DNA from: Candidatus Uabimicrobium amorphum
Lineage (GTDB): Bacteria; Planctomycetota; Uabimicrobiia; Uabimicrobiales; Uabimicrobiaceae
Reading direction: 5' to 3'
Assembly (NCBI RefSeq): GCF_009002475.1
Contig: NZ_AP019860.1
Location: 8,305,547-8,369,546 of the forward strand
Length of the DNA stretch: 64,000 nt
In this document: positions 36,472-45,717 of the stretch, in pieces
Numbering within the stretch: the first letter of the stretch is position 1
Layout: each line of letters begins with the position of its first letter
Notes under the pieces: model-generated
The model's database searches: none
Seen by the model: only the letters and a program-made list of their open reading frames with translations
What the model was told of the DNA's origin: nothing
Program-made: the position numbers and the translations under genes

Positions 36472-39400
36472 TTATTTTCCTCCTGCGAGATTTTTCACGC
36501 AACGAAAACCAACGTATGGACTGTAATCTTTTCCTTTATAAGCCCACAGTGGATACTGATCTGTTTCAAAACAATTTTTTTGAAAATGTGCGCCACGGGT
36601 TACGTAAAATTCCACAACACCGCGACCTTTTATTCTTATTTTTCCATCGGTTTTTGTCCACTCGCGCACATTGCCTCCCAAATGGTGGATACCAAAAGGA
36701 CTGACATCTTTATTCACGGTGTCTACTGCAACTGTTGTATAAACTCTCGGTTGAGTCAAGTAAATAAATTCTTTTTTATAAGAAAGTTTTCCATTATCGG
36801 TAACCGCCGAAAGATCTCCCCATGGATAACGTCTACCATCGGTACCAAGAGCCGCTAACTCCATTTGTGCGGATGTCGGTAAGTCTTTTCCATAGTGTTC
36901 GGCATATTCAAGTGCATGCGCCCAACTGATTCCCACAACAGGATGATTTTCACGTTTACGAGGAATTTTTCCCTTCTTCCAAGTTTTGGGAATATAAGAT
37001 GGTTGTTTTACTTTTCCGGTTTCGACGAGATATTGTCGATACTCTTTATTACTCACTTCGTAGCGATCTATCAAAAAATGATTGATTTGTCGCGAAGACG
37101 TCCCAAGAGGAAAACGTACCTTTTTGCGGCGTGGCAACGGCCGCTTTGGTCCAAGCGCTACCTTTGCAGAAGGAATGTATGTCATATTGCGATAATTCGG
37201 ATAATCTCCCTGCGACACCATATTTATCGACACATACACACTTTTCGATTCGCGTCCAGCAAACAAAAATTTACGCACAGTAAAATAGTTTTCTTTTACC
37301 ACTTCCAACATGTACCACTTGTCCTGTGTCAAATCAATAGGAGAATCGACCTTACCACTGTGCAGTACCTTATCAAAAAGAATGATCTTGCTGTCGCTAA
37401 TTCCGTACACGCGATACTCTGCGTCTCTAGGGGTTACGGAAAGAACAAGTTCAAGATGGTCACTATTGAGGAAAGTCTCCAACTCTTTTACATAAGAATT
37501 TTCAGCATCTAAAAGTTTTACTTTCATCACTTCCTTGCGAATTTTCGCCCAGCGATTTTCCGTACGCAGCTTTTTTAGGTCTTTCAGGGCTCTTTTCAAA
37601 CGAATATCACGTAAAGAAACCGTTGGCTCTAAAAACTCATCGACCTCAGGAATGAAAGGAACAAATTCATCGGCAAGTACTTGAAATTCTTCAGAAGAGA
37701 TCACCTTTTTTGCGTTTTGCGCTAGCTTAATCGCCTCAAAAAAGTTCCCTTTTTGCTTGTATTCGTTCGCCTCTTCTAGCCATTTATTCACTTGGTCTAT
37801 TTTACCATCTAACTCATCTTGGCGTTGTTTTGTCGCGGCACTGCTCGCCATAAAACTACTCACCATCCAAAAAATAGCAATAATCGCCACCGCAGCAATA
37901 ATTCCCATTTTACTCGACTGCAAGGTTCGCGAAATTTGCGCCAGCGCCGACGGAGGTTTTGCGTAAATGGGCTTACCGAGTAAGAAGCGTTGTAAATCTA
38001 ACTTAAAATCGTTGGCGTCCGCATAACGATCTTCTTTATTCTTACTCAGCGCTGTCAAAATAATATTTTCTAAATCGCGCGGTATCTTACTATTGATTTT
38101 TGTCGGTGGTTTCGGTGGACGCTTGCTAATTTTTGCCGCAAGCTGATCAAACGACTTCCCGGTAAAAGGTACTGTACCCGTCAACATTTCGTACAAAATG
38201 ATTCCGATAGAATATAAATCTGCACGTGGGTCAAGTGGCAAACACTTCATCTGTTCTGGCGAACAGTACATGGGTGTTCCCATAAAGATCTTCTTCCCGC
38301 TTGCCGTGGCGTTGGTATCGGTCGCCAATCCAAAGTCGGTAATTTTTAAATCTTTGTCGCGTACCAAAATATTGGCAGGTTTCAAGTCGCGGTGCAGTAC
38401 GTTATTCTCGTGAGCGTGCTGCATCCCTTCCAGAATCTTGATCGCCACCCCACAACTGTATTTAATATCCTGTTGGAAAAACTTTTCGCGCGCTTTGATG
38501 AGTTGCTCAAGATCTTTGGCTTGAAAGTACTCCATGGCGATGAAGTAGCCTTCTTCGCACTCGCCGACCTCGTACACCGTCACAATGCGTCCGTGTGAAA
38601 GTTTAGCGGCCATACGCGCTTCTTTAATAAAACGCGCATTTTCTTTGTCCGTAGCATGTTGGCGTGAATGTAAAATTTTTATCGCGACAGTTCTCTGTAA
38701 TTTGGGGTCTTCCGCGACATAAACGACTCCCATTCCCCCTTTGGCCAATTCTTTTTTCACCACATACTTTGCCAAAGCCCCGCTGTCTTTTACACGCTTG
38801 CCCGGTGCCACCGTAGCTGATTGTTCCTTACCAATGACGGTATCACCCGTTTTTTGAACCATGGTCGCGCGATTCACCGCCGCCGCTTGCGCACCTTGCG
38901 GATTCAAATACGCGTGAATATGCATTGCCATTTCATCGGTGCTTTGAAAGCGATTCTGCGGATTTTTTTGTAGCGCTTTTAGACAAAGAGCTTCTACTTC
39001 ATCAGGAACGTCGGCATTGTGTCCCGAAGGTGGAACGACGTCTTCACGTACAACGGCCATCAGTGTTGCCATCACCACTTTGCGCTCAAAAGGCGCTTTT
39101 CCCGTCAACATATAGTAAAGAATAGCACCAAGCCCATAGACGTCGCTGCGGGCATCAATTTCATCAATACGCCCTTGCGCTTGCTCGGGAGCCATGTAAC
39201 TGGGCGTTCCCAAAACGGTCCCCATCTGAGTAAAGCTTGTGTCGACATCGACGGGTTTGGCAAGACCAAAGTCCATCAGCATCGGCTCGTCACCTTCCAT
39301 CATCACGTTTCCTGGCTTCAAATCGCGATGGATAATCGCCTGTTTGTGGGCATGACTCAGGGCGTCGGCAATTTTGGCAATAATTTTCAGGCATGCGTTA

Positions 39401-39828
39401 AAAGACGGTTTTTTCTTGGCGATGTAATCGTCAAGAGTCATACCTTCGACATAATCCATGACTAGGTATTCACGCCCGTCTTTTGTTCCATTGTCAATCA
39501 CCGAGACAATATTCGGATGCTTTAGTTTCGCCGAAACACGCGCTTCGCGAAGAAAACGCTTGGAATCTTGATCACTCAGCGTTCCTACTTTGTCCAAACT
39601 ACTTCCAGTAAGTTTTAAGGCAAAGTGCTTACTCAAACCCGGATGGTATATTTGAAAAACCTCGGCCATAGCCCCTTGCCCGAGTTTCTTTACCACGTCG
39701 TATTGTTTAAAGTTTTTCCCCAACCAATCTTCGGTTTTCCCGGCAATGTGGTGTTTCTTTTTAAATTCTTGTTCACTGCCTGCAATAATCGAATCTAATT
39801 CTGGAATAGGTTTATGTTCGTCGCTCAT
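36472..39828 (-). CDS. Double Ser/Thr kinase membrane protein with FGE-like domain
   Basis: 1118 residues with two complete kinase domains in one chain. Kinase 1 (about 43-310): FALK K72, HRDLKPGN (D169), DFG (D186). Kinase 2 (about 353-618): VAIK K384, HRDLKPAN (D491), DFG (D498). A membrane helix (about 641-662), a helical/TPR-like stretch, a PEGA-like strand region (about 793-878) and an FGE-like domain (about 885-1113) follow outside. The FGE domain lacks a GGSxxC motif (it reads TRGAHFQKN). The start is the ATG with AAGGA nine bases away; the GTG two codons earlier is too close to it. Confidence 0.9.
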   Translation of the reverse strand: MSDEHKPIPELDSIIAGSEQEFKKKHHIAGKTEDWLGKNFKQYDVVKKLGQGAMAEVFQIYHPGLSKHFALKLTGSSLDKVGTLSDQDSKRFLREARVSAKLKHPNIVSVIDNGTKDGREYLVMDYVEGMTLDDYIAKKKPSFNACLKIIAKIADALSHAHKQAIIHRDLKPGNVMMEGDEPMLMDFGLAKPVDVDTSFTQMGTVLGTPSYMAPEQAQGRIDEIDARSDVYGLGAILYYMLTGKAPFERKVVMATLMAVVREDVVPPSGHNADVPDEVEALCLKALQKNPQNRFQSTDEMAMHIHAYLNPQGAQAAAVNRATMVQKTGDTVIGKEQSATVAPGKRVKDSGALAKYVVKKELAKGGMGVVYVAEDPKLQRTVAIKILHSRQHATDKENARFIKEARMAAKLSHGRIVTVYEVGECEEGYFIAMEYFQAKDLEQLIKAREKFFQQDIKYSCGVAIKILEGMQHAHENNVLHRDLKPANILVRDKDLKITDFGLATDTNATASGKKIFMGTPMYCSPEQMKCLPLDPRADLYSIGIILYEMLTGTVPFTGKSFDQLAAKISKRPPKPPTKINSKIPRDLENIILTALSKNKEDRYADANDFKLDLQRFLLGKPIYAKPPSALAQISRTLQSSKMGIIAAVAIIAIFWMVSSFMASSAATKQRQDELDGKIDQVNKWLEEANEYKQKGNFFEAIKLAQNAKKVISSEEFQVLADEFVPFIPEVDEFLEPTVSLRDIRLKRALKDLKKLRTENRWAKIRKEVMKVKLLDAENSYVKELETFLNSDHLELVLSVTPRDAEYRVYGISDSKIILFDKVLHSGKVDSPIDLTQDKWYMLEVVKENYFTVRKFLFAGRESKSVYVSINMVSQGDYPNYRNMTYIPSAKVALGPKRPLPRRKKVRFPLGTSSRQINHFLIDRYEVSNKEYRQYLVETGKVKQPSYIPKTWKKGKIPRKRENHPVVGISWAHALEYAEHYGKDLPTSAQMELAALGTDGRRYPWGDLSAVTDNGKLSYKKEFIYLTQPRVYTTVAVDTVNKDVSPFGIHHLGGNVREWTKTDGKIRIKGRGVVEFYVTRGAHFQKNCFETDQYPLWAYKGKDYSPYVGFRCVKNLAGGK

Positions 39829-39862
39829 ATCCACTGGTCCTTTTTACAACAGTTATATCCAC

Positions 39863-39901
39863 AAAAAAAGCAGACGAGTGCTTATCGCACCACGTCTGCT
39901 T
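39863..39901 (-). terminator. Intrinsic terminator after the GspK-like gene
   Basis: The stem AAGCAGACG/CGTCTGCTT (39868-39876 with 39893-39901) with inner GTGC/GCAC pairing is followed on the minus strand by seven T. It lies just past the stop of the GspK-like gene and before the double-kinase gene. Confidence 0.85.
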
Positions 39902-39924
39902 ATTGTTACTCATACCGAAAGTGT

Positions 39925-42900
39925 TTAATCAAATAGTTCTATGTTATAGAAAAATAGCAACTTCGTTTGATAACTTAGGGTAACATCATCGACAACAGGA
40001 GCCTCAAATGCCAAGTTGACCTCGTCAGGATTTCCATCGCCGTCAAGATCATTGCCTGGTGCTTGTTCAAACAGAATATTATAATTGAACTCCGCTCCTT
40101 GTGGTGTCACAATGATTTCTTCTTCCGTACCAAGCGCAGCACTATCGTCGAAAGAAAAACTAGGGATCGCTTGTGCAGCAGATGATTCTAAACCCACAGG
40201 TTGGCCACCCGCGGAGGGAGCTTCCTCAATGCCTGCGTCCTCTACCGCTTCTTGGATGAGACGCGCCGCTCGTGCTGGCTCGTTGAGTTCATCCAGTTCT
40301 ACGTCCACTTTTAAGGCCACATTCGCGGCACCATTTAGTGGCAAACCATCTTGTTCAACAATAATATTAAGTTCTTGTCCTCCGGCATTGCCTGTATTGT
40401 TGTCTAATACAGGATCAGGCTCGGGATCAGGCTCAGGCTCGCCGCCACCTAACTCGATGAGAACTTCTGCTTTCACTTCTGCAATAGCTTCGTCAAAACG
40501 TTCCGCGAATTGAGGGTGTACCTGCAGAAAATGTTCCAATCTCTCGCCCGCATCTCGTCCTAAAAGATTAAGATCGTCGATATCTTGGAGGTGATCAAAA
40601 TCATTTCCCGTGAGTTTAAACGGACTGTTCATGTTGTCATAACGACGACCAACAGGAATACCTAAAATTCTTATGGTAGTAAATTGGTGCATATTGAGGT
40701 CTGTAATGATTTCGCGCCATTTTTGCTTGAGATCGTTTAAGAAGAGTGACTTGAATTCATTGGTACTAATTTCGGAACCAAAAAATGAACTTCCTCCGTC
40801 ATCGCCAAGAATCATATCCTCTAAAACTTCAATGGCATCACCATCAACACCTCTGTTGCCATTGACACGCATCGCCCTACGCTTTTTGCCAGGATTATAA
40901 CGCGTAATGTACTCGGAAACAGAATTGACATCCTCTCCCAACTCTTCCGCTCCTACCGTTCCATCGTTCAGATTGAAAGAGTCTTGGTCTTCCACAAATC
41001 CGGAAGGATCTATGGCAGTCGCCGGTGTACGAATGGTAAATTTGAAACGTCCTAGTCGTGTGCGATTCTCATCAATTTGCGAGAAACGTCCGGTAAACAA
41101 ACCAATCACACTGTTGTTGTTGTTTTCGAAACCTGTTGGCGCTATTCTGGTCACAGCCACCGTTTGGTTACTAAACAAACCTTCAGCAATACGAATATCG
41201 TCAAGAGTCATCGAGCTAGAATAAATATCTGTTTCTGTTACTTTTCTACCGCTCGCGTCTACGGTATCCATAGAGACCGAACGCAAGACACTACCAAAAA
41301 ACATGCGCGCATTGGCACGTTGTAAAACTTCGGTTTTTTCGATTGGTCGTAGATCTTTTAACAGATCAGCGTTTAACGATGTTATACCAGTATCCACATC
41401 TTCGACAAATATATTCGCCGCAACAGCTGTTTTGGCAATATTCGCCAAATCTCCCACAGGGTTTTCGACGTCAAAATCGATGTCTCCTTGATTGAGTCTA
41501 CTGGGATATTCGACTTCAAACAAGCCATCAGAATCAGCAACAACCTGTGTATTAGAACCAAAGAGGCCTATACTACGGATGTTTGTGGAATCTTCCCAGT
41601 CAACGACAACGTGATACCACTGGTGTTCTTGTACGTTATCAAAAGTGAGTCTTCCACTTGTGCCAATAAACTCCGGAAGATTGTCGGTGTCGTAAATACC
41701 ATCTGCGATATTCGGTCCCGTTGGATCGTCGGGATTTGGTCCAGGTTGGTCATTTTCTAATGTATTGCTACCGTCATTTCTTTTGACACTTGGTTTTAAA
41801 TCGTAAAATTTTCTGCGCGCTTGAATGGTCATTTGTGACAAAGACGGATCGGCCTCATTTTTATTATATTTCATTTGGATTTCCATCTGCACACCTTTTA
41901 AACCATCTAGGGGAACAGTTGCTTCTACCAACGTGGGATTACCATCTCCATCTAATATAGGGTTGCCTTCTTCATCTACTTCTGGAACCAGTGCTAGTCC
42001 ATCTGCGTCGTTGCGGTAAGGTGTTGTCGCAAAAAATACCGTACGATACTTACTCCAGCTCTTGTTTTTATTTAATTTAAACCAAAAACCAACGGTCCCT
42101 TCTCTTTTTGTCGAAGTAGCACTCTCTTCTACTGTTGGCGGCAATGGCATGTTTTCCTCTGTTAGATAACACAGCGTTTCATCTTCCAGAGGAAGACCGT
42201 CGGCGGTATTGTCAGGGTTTTCGTGAAAAATAACCCCATCGGAGGCCAAATCGCCAATTTCGGCAACATCGCCACTGTTGATTGCCTCAGGAAAAAGAGT
42301 TTTGGCATTTTTTTCTGCCAGTAAATCAGAACCTGCATTCTCAGGGTCCGCAAGAGTTGTTGGATCTTTTTGGTTATGATCTCCCGCGGCGTGGTCGGCG
42401 TTTAAACTCACAACAATTTCCCCATCAGCCGCCGTTGCGATATCTATGGGGGAAGCTCCGTTAAAATTACAGCGAAACAAAACGTTTCCACCATCATTAT
42501 TATCTTTGGAAAATGTGGAAATAGTTCCGTCTAGGTCCAAATAGTTTAGATCAAAAGTCACTGGTGAAACGTGACCAAATTCTTGACTCGCAATATCATC
42601 CATTGCCGAATCGTCAAGAGCATCGATGGCATTGAGATTGTTTCCCGAAGAATAACCATTGACTTGGCTAAATTTCCCCACAGGGATATTTGGTAGCGAA
42701 GCGATCAATTGCTCTTCGTTTAGATCCCCCTGTGTGTTTTTTGTTTGTAGAGAGAAAATACGACACACGGTTTGGCGCTTGTGCGACTGAACGATGTTCC
42801 CTTGGATATCGATAAGTTGACCAAGAGAAGTAATTTCAAAAAGTCCATGAACTTGGAATGTCAATTCCGTCGTTGGATGGGTAATATCCGTTTTATTGAT

Positions 42901-44337
42901 TTCTTGGTAGAGTATTCTATCTGGGTTTGTTCTACGCAGGTGAACATTCGGGTCCCCCATTGCATAGACAAGCAAGGCTTTACGAATTTTTAACTCGTTG
43001 TCTCCATCGAAAACATCAAAAGCCCCGCGATCGTCACTGGCATCATTCTTCAGAAGAAAACGCTTGAACTTTTCCCAAGTTGTGAGCGGGTAACTGTCCA
43101 ACGCATCTTCTATCTCTGTTTCGCTGTCACCATCTTCAAACAGTTGTTCGCGGCGTACGTTACAAATGCGCGAAGCAAGAGCTTTTGCTTCATCAAAGCT
43201 AATTCTTACAGTATCTCCATTCTCATGGTGAACACATTCTAAACCAGCAAACACAGACACCAAAACAGGCCATGGTGCGACGTTAACATTCACGGGTGAA
43301 CGAAAATCTTGACGATATTGTTCTAACTCAGGCTCACCGTCCGCGGGCTCAACGACATTTGCTTCCGCCGGCCGTGAAACGACACCTTCAGGTTCGGGAT
43401 TCGCGCAAATAAAGTCCCATAGGTATGGTACACGCTCGTTGTCAATACCAGGGATATTTAAAATTTGGTATTTCGTCTTGTACTGTTGGCTAGGAAGCTG
43501 TCCACGCAGTATGAGGATATCCTCTGCAATAAATTCATCTCTTTCCGTAGAGAAGAGTGGACCGTTTCCTGCTGCGTCCGGAGCCCCGGCGCCTGCGACA
43601 AATTTGCTAAAGTATGGCTCTCGCAGAGCAATGGCTTTACTCAAATTTTCCAACATTTTCACCATATGTAAGTCAGTAACCACTTGGGGATCACCAACAG
43701 GTGGATTTTTAGGATCTGGAGTTTGGGTGTTCAAGTCCAACTGCGCGTCTAAACTAAAAATCTTCAGTGAATATGAGGGAATAACACCACTTGGTAGTGT
43801 CTTTTCCGTATGAGAAACAGTCAAGCGATTTAGTATCGTTTTTGGTAAATTGGAGTCCTGATCTAGCGACGCGTACGAAAAGTGCGGAGTCATCATTTGT
43901 GGATTGTCTAAATCGGCAAAAACGCGATTTTCGTTGTTACCAAAAACATTATTTCCGGCCGCCACATTTTGCATATCTTCCATGGGAATGCCCGCTCCGC
44001 TGTCATCATCGGGAGCTTCTGCTGTGGAAGCAAGTGGCTTTAATGCCGTATATGTCCAGCGTCTTTCACCGACAGGTTCTGTTCCTTGCTTCCCAAAACC
44101 TTGGGGAAGGGAAAAGAATTCGCGCTCAAAATCGCGTCGCAGTTTCGCAACGGCGAAGTTGATCCCTGCTTCACTCAACATCTGAGCTTTAAAAGCTTCC
44201 GTAAAGTTGACAGAAGCAGCGCGCTCGTTTCCTGCTATTCTTGCAAAACTAACTGCCATTGTTGAAATGACAAATAGTACTGCGAGAACAGTGATAAGAG
44301 CATTTGCTTTTTTATTATTTGTTATTTTTAATATCAT
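39925..44337 (-). CDS. Giant GspK/PilX-like pseudopilin with LamG-like insert
   Basis: 1470 residues. The N-terminus KKANALITVLAVLFVISTMAV followed by a long amphipathic helix (FKAQMLSEAGINFAVAKL) is the type II secretion minor pseudopilin GspK pattern, with Ala rather than Gly before the likely cleavage site. GspK-type helical blocks follow (YKTKYQILNIPGIDNERVPY, SPVNVNVAPWPVLVSVFAG). From about 720 to 960 a concanavalin/LamG-like region shows GTVGFWFKLN and QWYHVVVDWED. Normal GspK is about 300-350 residues. The mature protein is very acidic. GGAGG precedes the ATG. No other secretion or pilus genes lie in the window. Confidence 0.75.
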   Translation of the reverse strand: MILKITNNKKANALITVLAVLFVISTMAVSFARIAGNERAASVNFTEAFKAQMLSEAGINFAVAKLRRDFEREFFSLPQGFGKQGTEPVGERRWTYTALKPLASTAEAPDDDSGAGIPMEDMQNVAAGNNVFGNNENRVFADLDNPQMMTPHFSYASLDQDSNLPKTILNRLTVSHTEKTLPSGVIPSYSLKIFSLDAQLDLNTQTPDPKNPPVGDPQVVTDLHMVKMLENLSKAIALREPYFSKFVAGAGAPDAAGNGPLFSTERDEFIAEDILILRGQLPSQQYKTKYQILNIPGIDNERVPYLWDFICANPEPEGVVSRPAEANVVEPADGEPELEQYRQDFRSPVNVNVAPWPVLVSVFAGLECVHHENGDTVRISFDEAKALASRICNVRREQLFEDGDSETEIEDALDSYPLTTWEKFKRFLLKNDASDDRGAFDVFDGDNELKIRKALLVYAMGDPNVHLRRTNPDRILYQEINKTDITHPTTELTFQVHGLFEITSLGQLIDIQGNIVQSHKRQTVCRIFSLQTKNTQGDLNEEQLIASLPNIPVGKFSQVNGYSSGNNLNAIDALDDSAMDDIASQEFGHVSPVTFDLNYLDLDGTISTFSKDNNDGGNVLFRCNFNGASPIDIATAADGEIVVSLNADHAAGDHNQKDPTTLADPENAGSDLLAEKNAKTLFPEAINSGDVAEIGDLASDGVIFHENPDNTADGLPLEDETLCYLTEENMPLPPTVEESATSTKREGTVGFWFKLNKNKSWSKYRTVFFATTPYRNDADGLALVPEVDEEGNPILDGDGNPTLVEATVPLDGLKGVQMEIQMKYNKNEADPSLSQMTIQARRKFYDLKPSVKRNDGSNTLENDQPGPNPDDPTGPNIADGIYDTDNLPEFIGTSGRLTFDNVQEHQWYHVVVDWEDSTNIRSIGLFGSNTQVVADSDGLFEVEYPSRLNQGDIDFDVENPVGDLANIAKTAVAANIFVEDVDTGITSLNADLLKDLRPIEKTEVLQRANARMFFGSVLRSVSMDTVDASGRKVTETDIYSSSMTLDDIRIAEGLFSNQTVAVTRIAPTGFENNNNSVIGLFTGRFSQIDENRTRLGRFKFTIRTPATAIDPSGFVEDQDSFNLNDGTVGAEELGEDVNSVSEYITRYNPGKKRRAMRVNGNRGVDGDAIEVLEDMILGDDGGSSFFGSEISTNEFKSLFLNDLKQKWREIITDLNMHQFTTIRILGIPVGRRYDNMNSPFKLTGNDFDHLQDIDDLNLLGRDAGERLEHFLQVHPQFAERFDEAIAEVKAEVLIELGGGEPEPDPEPDPVLDNNTGNAGGQELNIIVEQDGLPLNGAANVALKVDVELDELNEPARAARLIQEAVEDAGIEEAPSAGGQPVGLESSAAQAIPSFSFDDSAALGTEEEIIVTPQGAEFNYNILFEQAPGNDLDGDGNPDEVNLAFEAPVVDDVTLSYQTKLLFFYNIELFD

Positions 44338-44971
44338 TTGTAAACCTCCATCCCATCGTTTTCATTTATCATGGTCGAAGGTAAAAACAAATTGTAGAAT
44401 GCCTAAGAACTCTTTTATCTATTTCCCAATCACAGATTTATAAAATCTTTGGTCAATAAAATGTAGCAAATATTGTGTAGTAGCAACAACATTCTCTTTA
44501 ACGATTTGTTTTTATCTTTTTTCCTACAATGCGTTGTATAGAAAACTGTACGTTTCTATCATTTAAAATGATAACATATTGTTTATGGAAAAACAATATC
44601 TGAATATGGAAAAAAAGCCCTCACAATTATTTAAATAATTTATATATATTTTTTCCTAAACCAGCGCTTTCGATTTATTCATTTACGCAAATAACTTTCG
44701 GGAACGGGAACGGTATGGGTACGAGACCGTATTATACTTTCTGTTATTGGAAGTCGTATCTCAGAACAAATATATGCATATTTTTGCTAAAAATTCCTTG
44801 CCATTGATAACGCAACACAATATAATTTTCTAATGATTCATTCAGATAATTTTCAATGATTCATTCAGAAGTAAACATTTAATTTCTTTGATTTGTATAA
44901 AATTTAGTGTAATGTGGTCATACATGTAAATTTTGCTACAAAATTTTTGTTACTTGTGGAAAGGCGTGAAT
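44338..44971. other. 634-bp divergent regulatory region
   Basis: The largest gene-free stretch with almost no class A or B repeat sequence; only a short class C-like tract lies within it (about 44700-44730: GGGAAC, GGGAAC, GGTATG, GGTACG). It separates the GspK-like gene (minus) from the FHA operon (plus). It is AT-rich, with a run around 44635-44660, and has a 14-bp direct repeat at 44832 and 44855. No gene supported. Confidence 0.5.
44832..44868 (+). promoter_or_regulatory. Direct repeat, possible operator of the FHA operon
   Basis: AATGATTCATTCAG occurs twice (44832-44845 and 44855-44868), 23 bp centre to centre, about 100 bp before the FHA gene. Two sites about two helical turns apart suit a dimeric regulator. 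No regulator is identified. Confidence 0.35.
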
Positions 44972-45709
44972 ATGGCCTCCTTTAAACTTGCTGTTCGCTT
45001 TTCTGGAAAACTAGTAGAAACTTTGGAGTTTGACAAGGATCAAGTTACTATTGGGCGTGCACCAGATTGTGATGTTGTTGTTGATAACTTAGGTGTTTCT
45101 AGAGTACATGTGCAAATAGAGAGAACTGGTGATTTTTACACTTTACGCGACTTAAAAAGTAACAATGGTACCTTTGTTCGCGGTGAAAAAATTGCGAAGT
45201 ACAATCTAAATCACAGTGACGAATTTTTCCTAGGAAAACATTCTATAACATTCTTAAAAGGGGAAGAGGATACCGAAGACGAATGGCTGGATAGTTCACC
45301 GAACACAGAAGTGATTCAAGGTGGAGGGCAACAAGGACGCGACATTCAAGGAATGACGATGTCCATGGATGCAAAAGAATTAGCTTTAATGCAAATTAAG
45401 AAGAAAGCTAACCTGGCAGCATATCTTACAATAACTACCGATACTGGATTTCGCAAACAGTTTCCAATTACAAAAACAGCAACTTTTTTTGGAACAAATA
45501 GCGATTGTGAATTTCCTTTAGAAGGTTGGTTTATCAATAAGCGCCATGTTGTGCTTTTACGTGAAGACAGTGGTTTCCGCATAATTCATTTAGGAAATAA
45601 AAAACCTCCTAAGATTAATGGCCAGGAAGTAGATGATCACAAATTAAAGCATTCTGATGTAATCGAAGTAGAAAATATCCGAGCAACATTCAACATAGGA
45701 AGTCCTTAA
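44972..45709 (+). CDS. Double FHA-domain protein
   Basis: 245 residues. The first FHA domain (about 1-95) is canonical: TIGR, SRVH, SNNGTFV, binding phosphothreonine peptides. A linker (about 100-155) leads to a second, degenerate FHA fold (about 156-245) with FFGTNSDCEFPL, NKRH and a weak KING. The ATG at 44972 is preceded by GGAAAGG; an in-frame earlier start lacks a ribosome site. First gene of a plus-strand group ending at 48832. It probably reads the output of the Ser/Thr kinases abundant in this region. Confidence 0.87.
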   Translation: MASFKLAVRFSGKLVETLEFDKDQVTIGRAPDCDVVVDNLGVSRVHVQIERTGDFYTLRDLKSNNGTFVRGEKIAKYNLNHSDEFFLGKHSITFLKGEEDTEDEWLDSSPNTEVIQGGGQQGRDIQGMTMSMDAKELALMQIKKKANLAAYLTITTDTGFRKQFPITKTATFFGTNSDCEFPLEGWFINKRHVVLLREDSGFRIIHLGNKKPPKINGQEVDDHKLKHSDVIEVENIRATFNIGSP

Positions 45710-45717
45710 ATAATGTC

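Noticed and set aside
36895-37512. 205-codon plus-strand frame inside the double-kinase gene
   Set aside because: Antisense shadow of the FGE-like and PEGA-like region; no domain or start signal.
40085-40513. 142-codon Ser-rich plus-strand frame
   Set aside because: Antisense of the Gly/Glu/Pro-rich C-terminus of the GspK-like gene; composition artefact.
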